From positions 62,001 through 126,000 of the forward strand of contig NZ_JAGFOA010000005.1 of the NCBI RefSeq assembly GCF_017592545.1: DNA of 64,000 nucleotides. The letters run 5' to 3'. The stretch is from Microbacterium stercoris. GTDB lineage: Bacteria > Actinomycetota > Actinomycetes > Actinomycetales > Microbacteriaceae. Both the position numbers and the translations under genes were made by a program. This document shows, piece after piece, positions 23,651-34,946 of this stretch (positions within the stretch are counted from its first letter, which is position 1; every line of letters starts with the position of its first letter). The notes under the pieces were generated by a model. The model was not told where the DNA came from. It did not search any database and saw nothing but the letters and a program-made list of their open reading frames with translations.

Positions 23651-24280
23651 TCACTCGTCGTCGATGCCGTACTGGGCGCGGGCGATCCGCTCGGCGCGAT
23701 CGGCGTCGCCGTCGAGGAAGGCATCCCGCAGCTCGCGGAAGCTGGCCGCGAGCTCGGGAGCCGTGTCGAGCGGCAGGCGAGTGCCGATGAGGTTGCGCTG
23801 GATCGCGATGCCGATGTCCGAGGACATCGCCGAGATGAACGAATTGCTGGCCAGGGCGATCAGCAGGATGAGGATGTCGCGACGGGCGGCGACGAGGTCG
23901 CCCGTCTCCTCGAGCCGGTACGCGAGGTCGTCGATCGAGCGCGCCGCCTTCGTGCGCTCGTTCGGCTCGATGCGCGCGATCGCCATGCGCACCAGCGACA
24001 CCATGTAGTGGCCAGAGAAACGACGGGTGGAATCCGCGAGCTCCGGAGTGACCTCCGTGACGCGGGTGTACCTGCTCGCGGCGGTCTCGATGAGACCGAC
24101 GCGCTGCAGGCGCTGCAGGGCCTCGCGCACGGGCATGCGCGAGACTCCGAGCTGTTGGGCGAGCTCGTGGTCGCGCACGCGCGACCCGGCGGGGATGGTG
24201 CCATCCATGATGGCGTCCGCGATGCGCTCAGCGACGACGTCGCTGAGACGCGTGGCGGAGATCTCGAGGGTCTCGATCAT
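23651..24280 (-). CDS. GntR family transcriptional regulator, paralogue 2
   Basis: This 209-residue protein has a GntR winged helix (about 10-75; SRMPVREALQRLQRVGLIE is the recognition region) and a helical effector-binding domain (about 85-205) without the usual FCD metal-ligand spacing. It is a paralogue of the regulator at 17250-17891; both have nearly the same length and motif order, and both sit beside a stable RNA gene. The ATG at 24280 has a strong GGGGAGGAG site, so unlike its paralogue it is a leadered message. It converges on tRNA-Lys; no metabolic partner is adjacent, so target and ligand are unknown. Confidence 0.83.
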   Translation of the reverse strand: MIETLEISATRLSDVVAERIADAIMDGTIPAGSRVRDHELAQQLGVSRMPVREALQRLQRVGLIETAASRYTRVTEVTPELADSTRRFSGHYMVSLVRMAIARIEPNERTKAARSIDDLAYRLEETGDLVAARRDILILLIALASNSFISAMSSDIGIAIQRNLIGTRLPLDTAPELAASFRELRDAFLDGDADRAERIARAQYGIDDE

Positions 24281-24581
24281 CGTCTTGCTCCTCCCCGGGT
24301 ACGGCGAACACCGTCCCGGATCCAGATACCAACGGGGGACCTCGACGGCCGAGGGTGAGCGTTCATCCTGCGGGGGTAGGAACCACGGCTGAGTCGAGCA
24401 CGCGCGTCGGCGACATGAAAGCGGGGCGGGGGGTCCCCTGTCCGAGTCCGATCTGCGTGAGGAAACGATATGCCGGAACATCCGGTAGGTGGGGGAGGAA
24501 CCGCGGATCTGTGGACATTCGGAGGCGCTTTTCACCCGCGGCCTCACCCCGGGAGGGTGAGGCGTCGAGGGCGCGCCGGGA
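24281..24581. other. 301-bp region without a convincing gene
   Basis: It holds the upstream region of GntR regulator 2 and the terminator of the 95-residue protein gene. Short open frames here have poor codon choice and no supporting signals. I did not identify the promoter with confidence. Confidence 0.5.
24541..24563 (-). terminator. Terminator of the 95-residue membrane protein gene
   Basis: 9-bp stem GCCTCACCC/GGGTGAGGC with a 5-base loop, 18 bases after the stop codon; on the minus strand it is followed by GCGGGTGAAAAG, so no U-run. Confidence 0.5.
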
Positions 24582-24869
24582 TCAGCGGCGGGCGGCGAGG
24601 CGCTGCGCGCGCTTCTCGGCCTCGATCGCGGAGAAGTACTTCTTCTCCTTGCCCTTGATGGGCGAGTCCTGCGGCACCTCACGGCCGACACTGGCCTTGT
24701 GGATGTCCAGGATCGTGCCGATCGTCAGAGCGAAGGTGATTCCCCAGCTGAGCCAGGCCAGGCCGGATCGCCACGTGAAGCGCTGGTCATTCGCGCTCCG
24801 CAGCATGGAGTATCCGGTCGACAGCGTGCCGATGAGTCCCGTGCCGGTGAGGTACTTGCGCAGAGCCAT
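24582..24869 (-). CDS. Small membrane protein, unknown function
   Basis: This 95-residue protein has a basic N-terminus (MALRKYLTGTG), one likely membrane span (about 35-56, GLAWLSWGITFALTIGTILDI) and a Lys/Glu/Arg-rich cytosolic tail (70-95). No known motif. The start at 24869 is supported by a leaderless -10. It is divergent from otsA, which may be chance. Confidence 0.65.
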   Translation of the reverse strand: MALRKYLTGTGLIGTLSTGYSMLRSANDQRFTWRSGLAWLSWGITFALTIGTILDIHKASVGREVPQDSPIKGKEKKYFSAIEAEKRAQRLAARR

Positions 24870-24876
24870 GTGACCC

Positions 24877-24882
24877 ACGGTA
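24877..24882 (-). promoter_or_regulatory. -10 box of leaderless promoter for the 95-residue protein
   Basis: TACCGT on the minus strand, 7 bases before the ATG at 24869. Confidence 0.5.
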
Positions 24883-24968
24883 GCGGGCCAAGTCAAGCCC
24901 TCGGTGGCGATCTCCTGCCCGGCGGGCCCCGCTGTTAGCGTGAGGGAGAGCCCCCAGGGAGGAGCCCC

Positions 24969-26417
24969 ATGACCACCGAAGATGACCGCGCCGACCTCGT
25001 CGTCGTCGCCAACCGCCTTCCCGTCGACCGCGTCATCGGCCCGGACGGATCCGAGAGCTGGCGTCGTTCGCCCGGCGGCCTCGTGACCGCCCTCGAGCCC
25101 GTGATGCGCAAGCCCGACCGGGCCTGGGTCGGCTGGGGAGGACAGCCCGATCTCGACCTCGAGCCGTTCGAGTTCGAGGGCTCGAAGCTCGTGCCCGTGC
25201 CGCTCAGCGCCGGCGAGATCGAGAGCTACTACGAGGGCTTCTCGAACGGCACCATCTGGCCGCTCTACCACGATGTCATCGCGACGCCCGTCTACCGCCG
25301 CTCGTGGTGGGAGTCCTACGTCAAGGTCAACCAGCGCTTCGCCGAAGCTGCCGCGGGAGCAGTTGAGCAGGGCGGCGTCGTGTGGGTGCAGGACTACCAG
25401 CTGCAGCTCGTGCCGAAGATGCTGCGCGAGCTGCGCCCCGACGTCACGATCGGCTACTTCCACCACATCCCGTTCCCGGCATACGGCCTCTACTCGCAGC
25501 TGCCCTGGCGCCGCCAGGTGCTCGAGGGCCTGCTGGGCGCCGACGTGATCGGCTTCCAGCGGCAGGCGGACGCCGGCAACTTCCAGCGCTCGGTGCGGCG
25601 CGTGCTGCACCACACGACCCGCTCGAACGAGATCGTGGTCGCCTCGCCCCAGGACGGCGAGAGCGTCTCGCGCGTCGCGATCGCGAAGTCGTACCCGATC
25701 TCGATCGACGCGCAGTCGTATATCGACCTCGCGAACGATCCGGCCGTCATCGCCCGGGCCAAGGAGATCCGCGAGCAGCTGGGCGATCCGAAGACCATCC
25801 TGCTCGGCGTCGACCGGCTCGACTACACCAAGGGCATCCGTCACCGCCTGAAGGCCTTCGGAGAGCTCCTCCAGGACGGCCGGCTCCAGGTCGGCGACGC
25901 GACGCTCGTGCAGGTCGCCAGCCCGTCGCGTCAGCGCGTCGACGCGTACGCCGAGCTGCGTGACGAGATCGAGCTGACCGTGGGCCGCATCAACGGCGAC
26001 TACGACACGATGCACCACACCGCCATCCGGTACCTGCACCAGGGCTTCCCGCGCGAGGAGATGGTCGCCCTCTTCCTCGCCGCCGACGTGATGCTGGTCA
26101 CCGCGCTCCGCGACGGCATGAACCTGGTCGCGAAGGAGTACGTGGCTTCGCGCACCGACAACACCGGCGTGCTGGTGCTGAGCGAGTTCGCCGGTGCCGC
26201 CGACGAACTCACGAGCGCTCTGCTGGTGAACCCGCACGACATCGGCGGGCTGAAGGATCTGATCATGCGGGCCGTCGAGATGTCGCCGGGGGAGCAGTCG
26301 CGACGGATGCGCGCGCTGCGCCGGCGTGTGCTCGACCACGACGTCGAGGACTGGTCGCACGACTTCCTCAGCGACATCGACAAGATCCGTCGCGCCCGAA
26401 GGGACACCGCGAAGTGA
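24969..26417 (+). CDS. otsA: Trehalose-6-phosphate synthase
   Basis: This 482-residue GT20 enzyme joins UDP-glucose (or another NDP-glucose) and glucose-6-phosphate to trehalose-6-phosphate. Visible motifs: VVVANRLPVDR (11-21), RRSPGGLV (32-39), VWVQDYQLQLVPKML, YFHHIPFP, GVDRLDYTKGI and LRDGMNLVAKEYV, the last two contributing to both substrate sites. The ATG at 24969 has GGGAGGAG upstream; TAGCGT at 24936-24941 is a likely -10, so this is a leadered message. The stop overlaps otsB by 4 bases (GTGA). The pathway gives trehalose for osmotic and desiccation protection. Confidence 0.96.
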   Translation: MTTEDDRADLVVVANRLPVDRVIGPDGSESWRRSPGGLVTALEPVMRKPDRAWVGWGGQPDLDLEPFEFEGSKLVPVPLSAGEIESYYEGFSNGTIWPLYHDVIATPVYRRSWWESYVKVNQRFAEAAAGAVEQGGVVWVQDYQLQLVPKMLRELRPDVTIGYFHHIPFPAYGLYSQLPWRRQVLEGLLGADVIGFQRQADAGNFQRSVRRVLHHTTRSNEIVVASPQDGESVSRVAIAKSYPISIDAQSYIDLANDPAVIARAKEIREQLGDPKTILLGVDRLDYTKGIRHRLKAFGELLQDGRLQVGDATLVQVASPSRQRVDAYAELRDEIELTVGRINGDYDTMHHTAIRYLHQGFPREEMVALFLAADVMLVTALRDGMNLVAKEYVASRTDNTGVLVLSEFAGAADELTSALLVNPHDIGGLKDLIMRAVEMSPGEQSRRMRALRRRVLDHDVEDWSHDFLSDIDKIRRARRDTAK

Positions 26418-27190
26418 CCGGATGGGCGGACGCCGTCCGCGACATCGCGGCGACGGACACCCTCCTCGTCGCCCTGGACTTCGACGGCACGCTCTCGCAC
26501 CTCAGCGATCGCCCGCTCGAGGTGCGCGCTCTGCCGGAGTCGGCCGCGGCCGTGCAGCGTCTGTCGGAGCTGCCGCGGACGACGGTCGCGTTCGTGTCCG
26601 GCAGGCAATTGGCGGATCTGCGCGTCATCGGCGAGCACACGGACGACTCGCGCATCTGGCTGTCGGGATCCCACGGCGCGGAGCACTGGCGCCCCGAGGG
26701 CGTTCCGCCGGTCGCGGAGGACGAGCCGGATCCCGCGGACGGCACGCTCGCGGCCGAGCTCGTCGCCGCGGCGGAGGCCGCCGTCGACGGCATCGAGGGC
26801 GCATGGATCGAGCACAAGGCCTATGGCTTCGCCGTGCACACGCGCCTCGCCGATGACGCGGGCACCTCGCTCGCGAACGAGCGCGTCGACGCGCTGGTGG
26901 CCGAGCGGGCACCGGGATGGCGCCGGCGCCTCGCGAAGGACCTGATCGAGTACGCGTGGCGGCATGAGGGCAAGGACAGCGCGATCGCGCGCCTGCGGGA
27001 CGAGACGGGCGCCACGGCCGTGCTCTTCGCGGGCGACGACGTGACCGACGAGGACGCTCTGCGGAGCCTGCGTCCAGGTGACCTCGGCGTGCGTGTGGGC
27101 GACGGGGAGACGGCGGCCGCCGTGCGCGTCGCCGATCCGTTGGAGCTCGCCGACCTGCTCATTGCGCTGGCCGACGCGCGAGCATCCTGA
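26414..27190 (+). CDS. otsB: Trehalose-6-phosphate phosphatase
   Basis: This 258-residue HAD-superfamily phosphatase completes the OtsAB pathway by removing phosphate from trehalose-6-phosphate. Motif I is DFDGT (22-26, nucleophile D22), motif II FVSGR, and motif IV GDDVTDEDAL; a C2 cap domain lies between. It starts with GTG in a 4-base overlap with otsA, so it is made by reinitiation. A 77-bp gap separates it from ilvD. Confidence 0.93.
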   Translation: MTGWADAVRDIAATDTLLVALDFDGTLSHLSDRPLEVRALPESAAAVQRLSELPRTTVAFVSGRQLADLRVIGEHTDDSRIWLSGSHGAEHWRPEGVPPVAEDEPDPADGTLAAELVAAAEAAVDGIEGAWIEHKAYGFAVHTRLADDAGTSLANERVDALVAERAPGWRRRLAKDLIEYAWRHEGKDSAIARLRDETGATAVLFAGDDVTDEDALRSLRPGDLGVRVGDGETAAAVRVADPLELADLLIALADARAS

Positions 27191-27254
27191 CCGAGGTGTG
27201 AGCCGGGTGTTGTGCGGAGTGCACTCACGGCCGGGGAGGGTTCCGCGCCGGGCA

Positions 27255-27260
27255 TAGACT
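27255..27260 (+). promoter_or_regulatory. -10 box of leaderless promoter for ilvD
   Basis: TAGACT lies 7 bases before the ATG at 27268. A leaderless start leaves no room for a leader-peptide attenuator. Confidence 0.55.
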
Positions 27261-27267
27261 TCCGCGT

Positions 27268-28983
27268 ATGGTCGACCTCGCAAATCCGTCCGAAACCCCC
27301 GACATCAAGCCCCGCAGTCGCGTCGTCACGGATGGCATCGAGGCCACCACGTCGCGCGGCATGCTGCGCGCGGTCGGAATGGGCGACGAAGACTGGGACA
27401 AGCCCCAGATCGGCATCGCGTCCAGCTGGAACGAGATCACGCCCTGCAACCTGAGCCTGGACCGCCTCGCCCAGGGTGCCAAGGAGGGTGTGCACGCCGG
27501 CGGCGGCTACCCGCTGCAGTTCGGCACCATCTCCGTCTCCGACGGCATCTCGATGGGCCACGAGGGCATGCACTTCTCGCTCGTCTCGCGCGAGGTCGTC
27601 GCCGACTCCGTCGAGACCGTGATGATGGCCGAGCGCCTGGACGGATCCGTCCTGCTCGCCGGCTGCGACAAGTCGATCCCGGGCATGCTCATGGCCAGCG
27701 CCCGCCTCGATCTCTCGAGCGTGTTCCTCTACGCCGGATCGATCGCGCCCGGTTGGGTGAAGCTGTCGGACGGCACCGAGAAGGACGTCACGATCATCGA
27801 CTCGTTCGAGGCCGTGGGCGCCTGCCGCGCGGGCCTGATGAGCGAAGAGGACCTGAAGCGCATCGAGTGCGCCATCGCCCCGGGTGAGGGTGCCTGCGGC
27901 GGCATGTACACGGCGAACACGATGGCCTCGGTCGCCGAGGCCCTGGGCCTGAGCCTCCCCGGCTCCGCCGCCCCGCCCTCCGCCGACCGTCGTCGCGACT
28001 ACTTCGCCCACCGCTCGGGCGAGGCTGTCGTGAACCTGCTCCGCCAGGGCATCACGACCCGCGACATCCTGACGAAGGAGGCCTTCGAGAACGCGATCGC
28101 CCTCGCGATGGCGCTCGGCGGCTCGACCAACGTCGTGCTCCACCTGCTCGCGATCGCGCGCGAGGCCGAGGTCGACCTGACCCTGCACGACTTCAACCGC
28201 ATCGGCGACAAGACGCCGCACGTGGCCGACATGAAGCCGTTCGGCAAGTACGTCATGAACGACGTCGACCGTCACGGCGGCATCCCCGTGATCATGAAGG
28301 CGATGCTCGACGAGGGGCTGCTGCACGGCGACGCCCTCACCGTCACGGGCAAGACGCTCGCCGAGAACCTGGCCGACCTCAACCCCGACCCGATCGACGG
28401 CGAGGTCATCCACACCTTCGACAACCCGATCCACGCATCCGGTGGCATCACGATCCTGCACGGATCGCTCGCGCCGGAGGGCGCCGTCGTGAAGACCGCC
28501 GGCTTCGACGCCGAGGTCTTCGAGGGGCCCGCGCGCGTGTTCGAGCGCGAGCGCGCCGCGATGGACGCCCTCGCGAACGGCGAGGTCAAGGCCGGCGACG
28601 TGGTGGTCATCCGCTACGAGGGCCCCAAGGGCGGCCCCGGCATGCGCGAGATGCTCGCCATCACGGCGGCCATCAAGGGCGCTGGGCTCGGCAAGGATGT
28701 ACTACTCTTGACGGACGGTCGATTCTCAGGCGGCACAACCGGACTGTGCATCGGCCATGTTGCACCGGAGGCGGTGGACGGTGGTCCTATCGCCTTCCTG
28801 CGCGATGGTGATCTGATCAGGGTCGATATCGCGGCTCGCTCGATCGACCTACTCGTCGACGACGCAGAGCTCGAATCCCGCCGCTCCGGCTGGGAGCCCC
28901 TGCCCCCGCGCTATACCCGAGGCGTTCTGGCGAAGTACTCGCGACTCGTGCGCTCCGCTGCGGAGGGCGCGACGACCGGCTGA
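27268..28983 (+). CDS. ilvD: Dihydroxy-acid dehydratase
   Basis: This 571-residue Fe-S dehydratase makes the 2-oxoacid precursors of valine, leucine and isoleucine. The cluster cysteines are in [17 protein letters not shown] and [14 protein letters not shown]; the modified Mg-ligand lysine is in CDK. Length matches the family. Codon use is strikingly uneven: the first 470 codons end almost only in G or C, while from about 28681 roughly three in ten codons end in A or T (GTA, CTA, TCA, ACA, CAT, GTT), although the protein stays normal. This suggests a recombined 3' end. It is followed by ilvB in the same direction. Confidence 0.95.
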   Translation: MVDLANPSETPDIKPRSRVVTDGIEATTSRGMLRAVGMGDEDWDKPQIGIASSWNEITPCNLSLDRLAQGAKEGVHAGGGYPLQFGTISVSDGISMGHEGMHFSLVSREVVADSVETVMMAERLDGSVLLAGCDKSIPGMLMASARLDLSSVFLYAGSIAPGWVKLSDGTEKDVTIIDSFEAVGACRAGLMSEEDLKRIECAIAPGEGACGGMYTANTMASVAEALGLSLPGSAAPPSADRRRDYFAHRSGEAVVNLLRQGITTRDILTKEAFENAIALAMALGGSTNVVLHLLAIAREAEVDLTLHDFNRIGDKTPHVADMKPFGKYVMNDVDRHGGIPVIMKAMLDEGLLHGDALTVTGKTLAENLADLNPDPIDGEVIHTFDNPIHASGGITILHGSLAPEGAVVKTAGFDAEVFEGPARVFERERAAMDALANGEVKAGDVVVIRYEGPKGGPGMREMLAITAAIKGAGLGKDVLLLTDGRFSGGTTGLCIGHVAPEAVDGGPIAFLRDGDLIRVDIAARSIDLLVDDAELESRRSGWEPLPPRYTRGVLAKYSRLVRSAAEGATTG

Positions 28984-29032
28984 CCCGTGTCCATTCACGT
29001 GGTCCCCCCGACTCGACTCAAGGAACATCACC

Positions 29033-30850
29033 ATGCCCGATTCCGCGGCCTCTGACGCGGCGAAGGTGCTGCCGCGCCCTCCCGCATCCCGCTCCTCCTC
29101 GTCCTCCGCTCCCGTGCTCACGGGTGCCGAGGCCGTCGTCCGCTCCCTCGAGCTCCTGGGCGTCGAAGACGTCTTCGGCCTGCCGGGCGGCGCGATCCTC
29201 CCCGTGTACGACCCGCTGATGTCCGCCGAGAAGCTGCGGCACATCCTGGTCCGTCACGAGCAGGGCGCCGGTCACGCGGCCGAGGGCTACGCCGCCGCCA
29301 GCGGCAAGGTCGGCGTGTGCATCGCCACCTCCGGTCCCGGTGCGACGAACCTCGTCACGGCGATCGCCGACGCCTACATGGATTCGGTGCCGCTGCTCGC
29401 GATCACCGGCCAGGTGTTCTCGACGCTCATGGGAACCGACGCCTTCCAGGAGGCGGACATCGTGGGCATCACGATGCCGATCACAAAGCACTCGTTCCTC
29501 GTGAAGGACGCCTCGGAGATCCCGGGCGCCATCGCGGCGGCGTACGAGATCGCCTCGACCGGCCGCCCCGGACCCGTGCTCGTGGACATCACGAAGGATG
29601 CTCAGCAGGCAGAGGTGCCCTTCATCTGGCCGCCGAAGATCGACCTGCCGGGCTATCGCCCCGTGACCAAGGCGCACGGCAAGCAGATCCAGGCCGCGGC
29701 CGCGATGCTCGCCCAGGCCGAGAAGCCGGTGCTCTACGTGGGCGGCGGCGTGATCCGCGCCCGCGCCTCGCAGGAGCTGAAGACGCTGGCCGAGGCGTCC
29801 GGTGCCCCCGTGGTGACGACGCTGATGGCACGAGGCGCGTTCCCCGACTCGCACGCACAGCACCTCGGCATGCCGGGCATGCACGGCACCGTGCCCGCGG
29901 TTCTCGCCCTGCAGGACGCCGACCTCATCGTCGCCCTGGGCGCGCGCTTCGACGACCGCGTGACGGGCAAGGCCGCGCTGTTCGCGCCGAACGCCAAGGT
30001 CGTGCACGTCGACATCGACCCCGCTGAGATCGGAAAGATCCGTACCGCGGATGTGCCGATCGTGGGCGATCTGAAGGACGTGCTCGTCGACCTCGACGCC
30101 GCGCTGCACGCGCAGAGCGACCGAACCGATATCAGCGAGTGGTGGGCGTTCCTGCGCGGGCTGCAGAACCAGTACCCCCTGGGCTACACCCCGCCGACGG
30201 ACGGACTGCTCTCGCCCCAGCACGTGATCAGCCGCATCGGCGAGCTCACGGGTCCGGAGGGCATCTACGCCGCCGGCGTGGGACAGCACCAGATGTGGTC
30301 GGCGCAGTTCATCAAGTACGAGCGGCCCAACGCGTGGCTGAACTCGGGCGGCGCCGGCACCATGGGCTACTCCGTGCCCGCCGCGATGGGCGCCAAGGTC
30401 GCCCAGCCCGACCGCGTGGTCTGGTCGATCGACGGCGACGGCTGCTTCCAGATGACCAATCAGGAGCTCGCCACCTGCGCGCTGAACAACATCCCGATCA
30501 AGGTCGCGATCATCAACAACTCGTCGCTCGGCATGGTGCGGCAGTGGCAGACCCTGTTCTATGACGGTCGCTACTCGAACACCGACCTGAACACGGGCCA
30601 CGACACGATCCGCATCCCCGACTTCGTCAAGCTGGCCGAGGCGTATGGCTGCCTCGCGATCCGCGTGGAGAAGCCGGAGGAGGTCGATCCGGCGATCAAG
30701 CTCGCGCTCGAGACCAACGACCGCCCGGTCGTGATCGACTTCGTCGTGAGCGCCGACGCGATGGTGTGGCCGATGGTGCCGCAGGGTGTCAGCAACAGCT
30801 ACGTCCAGTACGCCCGCGACCACGCCCCGGCCTTCAGCGAGGAGGACTGA
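29033..30850 (+). CDS. ilvB: Acetolactate synthase large (catalytic) subunit
   Basis: This 605-residue ThDP enzyme condenses pyruvate with pyruvate or 2-oxobutyrate. Motifs: the catalytic Glu in [17 protein letters not shown]-contact [11 protein letters not shown]; and the ThDP-Mg motif [12 protein letters not shown]...NN. The first 25 residues are Ser/Pro/Ala-rich and not conserved. ATG 29033 has an AAGGAAC site. The gap to ilvD is 49 bases and the gap to ilvN is one base, so ilvD, ilvB and ilvN probably share a transcript. Confidence 0.96.
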   Translation: MPDSAASDAAKVLPRPPASRSSSSSAPVLTGAEAVVRSLELLGVEDVFGLPGGAILPVYDPLMSAEKLRHILVRHEQGAGHAAEGYAAASGKVGVCIATSGPGATNLVTAIADAYMDSVPLLAITGQVFSTLMGTDAFQEADIVGITMPITKHSFLVKDASEIPGAIAAAYEIASTGRPGPVLVDITKDAQQAEVPFIWPPKIDLPGYRPVTKAHGKQIQAAAAMLAQAEKPVLYVGGGVIRARASQELKTLAEASGAPVVTTLMARGAFPDSHAQHLGMPGMHGTVPAVLALQDADLIVALGARFDDRVTGKAALFAPNAKVVHVDIDPAEIGKIRTADVPIVGDLKDVLVDLDAALHAQSDRTDISEWWAFLRGLQNQYPLGYTPPTDGLLSPQHVISRIGELTGPEGIYAAGVGQHQMWSAQFIKYERPNAWLNSGGAGTMGYSVPAAMGAKVAQPDRVVWSIDGDGCFQMTNQELATCALNNIPIKVAIINNSSLGMVRQWQTLFYDGRYSNTDLNTGHDTIRIPDFVKLAEAYGCLAIRVEKPEEVDPAIKLALETNDRPVVIDFVVSADAMVWPMVPQGVSNSYVQYARDHAPAFSEED

Positions 30851-30851
30851 C

Positions 30852-32451
<1,600 letters not shown>

Positions 32452-32514
32452 CCCTCTGACGTTCTGACGCCGGGCGCTGAGCCCGCCACAGACCGCTCTA
32501 CCTGAGCTGGACCA

Positions 32515-32543
32515 GACCCCCGCACCCACAAGGTGCGGGGGTC
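32515..32543 (+). terminator. Terminator of the ilv cluster
   Basis: 12-bp perfect stem GACCCCCGCACC/GGTGCGGGGGTC with a 5-base loop, followed by GTTCCCGTTT. Confidence 0.75.
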
Positions 32544-32568
32544 GTTCCCGTTTCGGGCGGGTGCCGGA

Positions 32569-32574
32569 TAGGGT
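32569..32574 (+). promoter_or_regulatory. -10 box of leaderless promoter for the DksA/TraR-type protein
   Basis: TAGGGT lies 6 bases before the ATG at 32581. Confidence 0.55.
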
Positions 32575-32580
32575 GCCGAC

Positions 32581-32928
32581 ATGTCCGCGACCCATGCCGA
32601 GCTGCGCTCGCTGCTGCAGGAGCGCCGACGTCAGGCAGAGCGGCGGATCGCCGCGCGGGCGGGCGATATCACCGCCGTGGCCGCCGCACGGGGCGATGCC
32701 ACGGCCGACGACGAGCATGACCCGGAGGGCGCCACGCTGTCGGGGGAGTGGTCTCGTCTGGCGGGCCTGAGCGACGCCGCGCGCGACGAGCTGCGAGAGA
32801 TCGATGCGGCTCTCGGCCGTATCGAGGCGGGGACGTACGGGATCTGCGAGGTGTGCGGGGAACCGATCCCGCAGGATCGGCTCCGCGCCCGCCCGACGGC
32901 GTCTCGCTGCGTGCGCTGCGCGGTGTGA
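32581..32928 (+). CDS. DksA/TraR C4-type zinc finger protein
   Basis: This 115-residue protein has a helical N-terminal part (1-80) and a C-terminal zinc finger: C89 and C92 in CEVCGEPI, C110 and C113 in CVRC, with RLRARPTASRC between. DksA-like proteins bind the RNA polymerase secondary channel; this short form lacks the acidic DxxDxA coiled-coil tip that I would expect in E. coli DksA, so its effect on transcription is uncertain. It is a single leaderless gene after the ilv terminator. Confidence 0.85.
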   Translation: MSATHAELRSLLQERRRQAERRIAARAGDITAVAAARGDATADDEHDPEGATLSGEWSRLAGLSDAARDELREIDAALGRIEAGTYGICEVCGEPIPQDRLRARPTASRCVRCAV

Positions 32929-33015
32929 GTCGTCCACAGGAGCTGTTTCGCGGGATCGTCTCCCCGGATCGCCTTGGACCCGTCGGCGCGGACGATGAGG
33001 CGCCAACCTCGAGAC

Positions 33016-33495
33016 ATGACATACACGGAGGCGGCCGCGCGCCGCATGGCGCAACTGCGCGAGGAGTCCCTGACCGACGCCACGCTGGAGGAACTGGTCG
33101 GGCTGATGCTCACCGGCGCGATCCGACGTCAGCTGTGGCTGATGTTCCTCGATGACGACGATCGGATGAGCGAGGCGATCATGCCCACCACCGACTTTCC
33201 GGAGGATCCGCACGAGCCTGCCGTGGTCGAAGACCTCGGTCCGGTCACGGCCGCGCGCCTGATCGCCGACCGAATCGGCCGGATCGGCGCGGCGATCGAC
33301 GTCACGCAGCTCGTGGTGGTCTGGGAGCGCGAGGGAGAGGAGAGCTTCAGAGACGAGGAGCTCGCGTGGGCGGCGGCCATGGCCGATGCCATGGCGGAGA
33401 CCGGCATGCGCCTGCGAGCGCAGTACCTGCTGCACAACACGGGGCTGCGTGTTCTCGCGCCGGATGACTACGCCCTCGACGCGGCGCGACACTGA
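33016..33495 (+). CDS. Conserved-type hypothetical protein
   Basis: This 159-residue acidic, mostly helical and soluble protein has no recognised family. RRQLWLMFLDDDDRMSEAIMP (about 37-57) and a late QYLLHNTGLRVLAPDDY are the most distinctive segments. There is no signal peptide or membrane span. The ATG at 33016 has no strong Shine-Dalgarno; CAACCT 6 bases upstream may be a weak leaderless -10. It follows the DksA-type gene by 87 bases and ends in a clear hairpin. Confidence 0.65.
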   Translation: MTYTEAAARRMAQLREESLTDATLEELVGLMLTGAIRRQLWLMFLDDDDRMSEAIMPTTDFPEDPHEPAVVEDLGPVTAARLIADRIGRIGAAIDVTQLVVVWEREGEESFRDEELAWAAAMADAMAETGMRLRAQYLLHNTGLRVLAPDDYALDAARH

Positions 33496-33510
33496 GCCCG
33501 GTGGATACGA

Positions 33511-33540
33511 CGAAGGCCCGGCTGCGCGGCCGGGCCTTCG
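33511..33540. terminator. Hairpin between the 159-residue gene and the DUF4190-like gene
   Basis: 11-bp perfect stem CGAAGGCCCGG/CCGGGCCTTCG with an 8-base loop in the convergent gap. Confidence 0.7.
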
Positions 33541-33569
33541 TGGTGGCGGTGCCTGCGACAGGCCCCGGT

Positions 33570-34946
33570 TCAGTAGAGCTGAGCGGACGCCTCGAGCGTT
33601 GCGCCCTCGGGCACCTCGCCGGTCATGTAGCCCTCGAACTTCGCGCTGCCGTCGGCCGGGATCCGGTCGGTGGTCGCACGGCCCACGGCGACGGGCTTTC
33701 CCGCCGCGTCACGGGCGACGAGGCTGATGTACACGGCCTCCTGGTCCACGGGGAACGTGCTGCTGATCGTGCCCGTGACGGTGGTGAGACCGAAGTCGGT
33801 TGTGCCGGTGACCTCACTGAATGTGAACTCGCCCGCGAAGTCGTCCGGGAGCGACACGGCCTCGTTCATCTCGTCGTCCAGGCCGACGAGGTTCAGCTCG
33901 GCGATCGGGTCGGCGCCGAGGTCGTAGAATTCGCCGATCAGCACCGTCTTGCCCGGCAGCAGGGTGGCCGACTGCGTGTCGGTGTCCAGCACCCGGCCCG
34001 CGGCATCCAGCGCCTCGACATCGAAGAAGAAGTACTCGTACATGGCCGCGCTGTCGGCCTGGTCGAGGGTGACCACGTACCACCACGAGCCCTCCTCGCC
34101 CGCGATCTGGCCGAAGGCGAGCTCGCCGACCTCGACCGATCCGCCGGCCGTCTGCTCGGCCGGATCGTCCTGCGGCGCCGACTCAGGATCGGTGACGCCC
34201 GAATCCGCCGTCAGCTCGTCGCATTCCTCCTGCGTCAGACCCGCGGCCTCGCAGCTCTCGCGGATGAAGCGGTCGGGGTCGTTCGCCACGCTCGTGACGA
34301 ACGCCGTCATCGCGATGGCGATCGTCGTGCAGGCGACCAGCGCGACCGCGCCCAGCACGGTGCCGGTGATGGCGAGGCCCTTGCCCGGCTTCTTCTTCGC
34401 CAGGGCGATGACGCCCAGGACGATGGCGACGATCGGTACGAGGATGGCGGCGAAGCCCGCGAACGGGATGAAGGCGACCGCGATGCCGAGGATGCCCACG
34501 ATGCCGAGGACGAGCGCGGCGATCGCGAGCCCCTTCCCCGATCCCTGCGGCGCGGCAGGCCCGCCGCCGTACGGAGTGCCCGTGTACCCGCCCGTCGCGT
34601 AGGGGGGAACGGATCCGGGGTGCCCCTGCGATGCGGGAGCACCGGGGAACGAAGCCTCGCCCGTGGGCGCGCCGTAGACGGGGGCCGCCGGTGCGCTGTA
34701 TCCGGGGGTGGGCGCAGCGTACCCGGGGGCGTCCGGCGAGGCCGGGGGTTCCTGTGCGTCAGCGGCCGGCGGTGTGTAGCTCGGCGGCTCGTATGCGGGA
34801 GGTGCGAACTCGAAGCTCGGCGGCTGGGGAACCTGAGGCACCTCCGGCTCCTGCGGAGCATCAGGCTGCGCGGGACCACTCGGCGGCTGCGGCGGCTCGG
34901 GCGGAACCGGCGGAACGCCGGTGTCGTCGTTCGGAGGGAGGGACAT
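33570..34946 (-). CDS. Proline-rich DUF4190-like membrane protein with C-terminal extracellular domain
   Basis: This 458-residue protein has a very Pro/Ala/Tyr-rich cytosolic N-terminus (1-130, repeats of P-P-E/Q and Y-S/A-A-P). Then come Gly/Ala-rich membrane segments typical of DUF4190 (about 139-185, GKGLAIAALVLGIVGILGIA and a second copy GKGLAITGTVLGAVAL). An Asp/Glu-rich stretch follows, and an extracellular beta-rich domain (about 270-458) probably related to telokin-like DUF4352/4352-type modules. No enzyme motif. ATG 34946 has a GAGGAG site. It is divergent from the amino-acid importer, without an obvious link. Confidence 0.72.
   Translation of the reverse strand: MSLPPNDDTGVPPVPPEPPQPPSGPAQPDAPQEPEVPQVPQPPSFEFAPPAYEPPSYTPPAADAQEPPASPDAPGYAAPTPGYSAPAAPVYGAPTGEASFPGAPASQGHPGSVPPYATGGYTGTPYGGGPAAPQGSGKGLAIAALVLGIVGILGIAVAFIPFAGFAAILVPIVAIVLGVIALAKKKPGKGLAITGTVLGAVALVACTTIAIAMTAFVTSVANDPDRFIRESCEAAGLTQEECDELTADSGVTDPESAPQDDPAEQTAGGSVEVGELAFGQIAGEEGSWWYVVTLDQADSAAMYEYFFFDVEALDAAGRVLDTDTQSATLLPGKTVLIGEFYDLGADPIAELNLVGLDDEMNEAVSLPDDFAGEFTFSEVTGTTDFGLTTVTGTISSTFPVDQEAVYISLVARDAAGKPVAVGRATTDRIPADGSAKFEGYMTGEVPEGATLEASAQLY

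Noticed and set aside
24355..24873. Plus-strand frame opposite the 95-residue protein gene
   Set aside because: Ser/Arg/Pro-rich composition, no ribosome binding site and a terminator hairpin inside; the minus-strand gene has better codons and a promoter.
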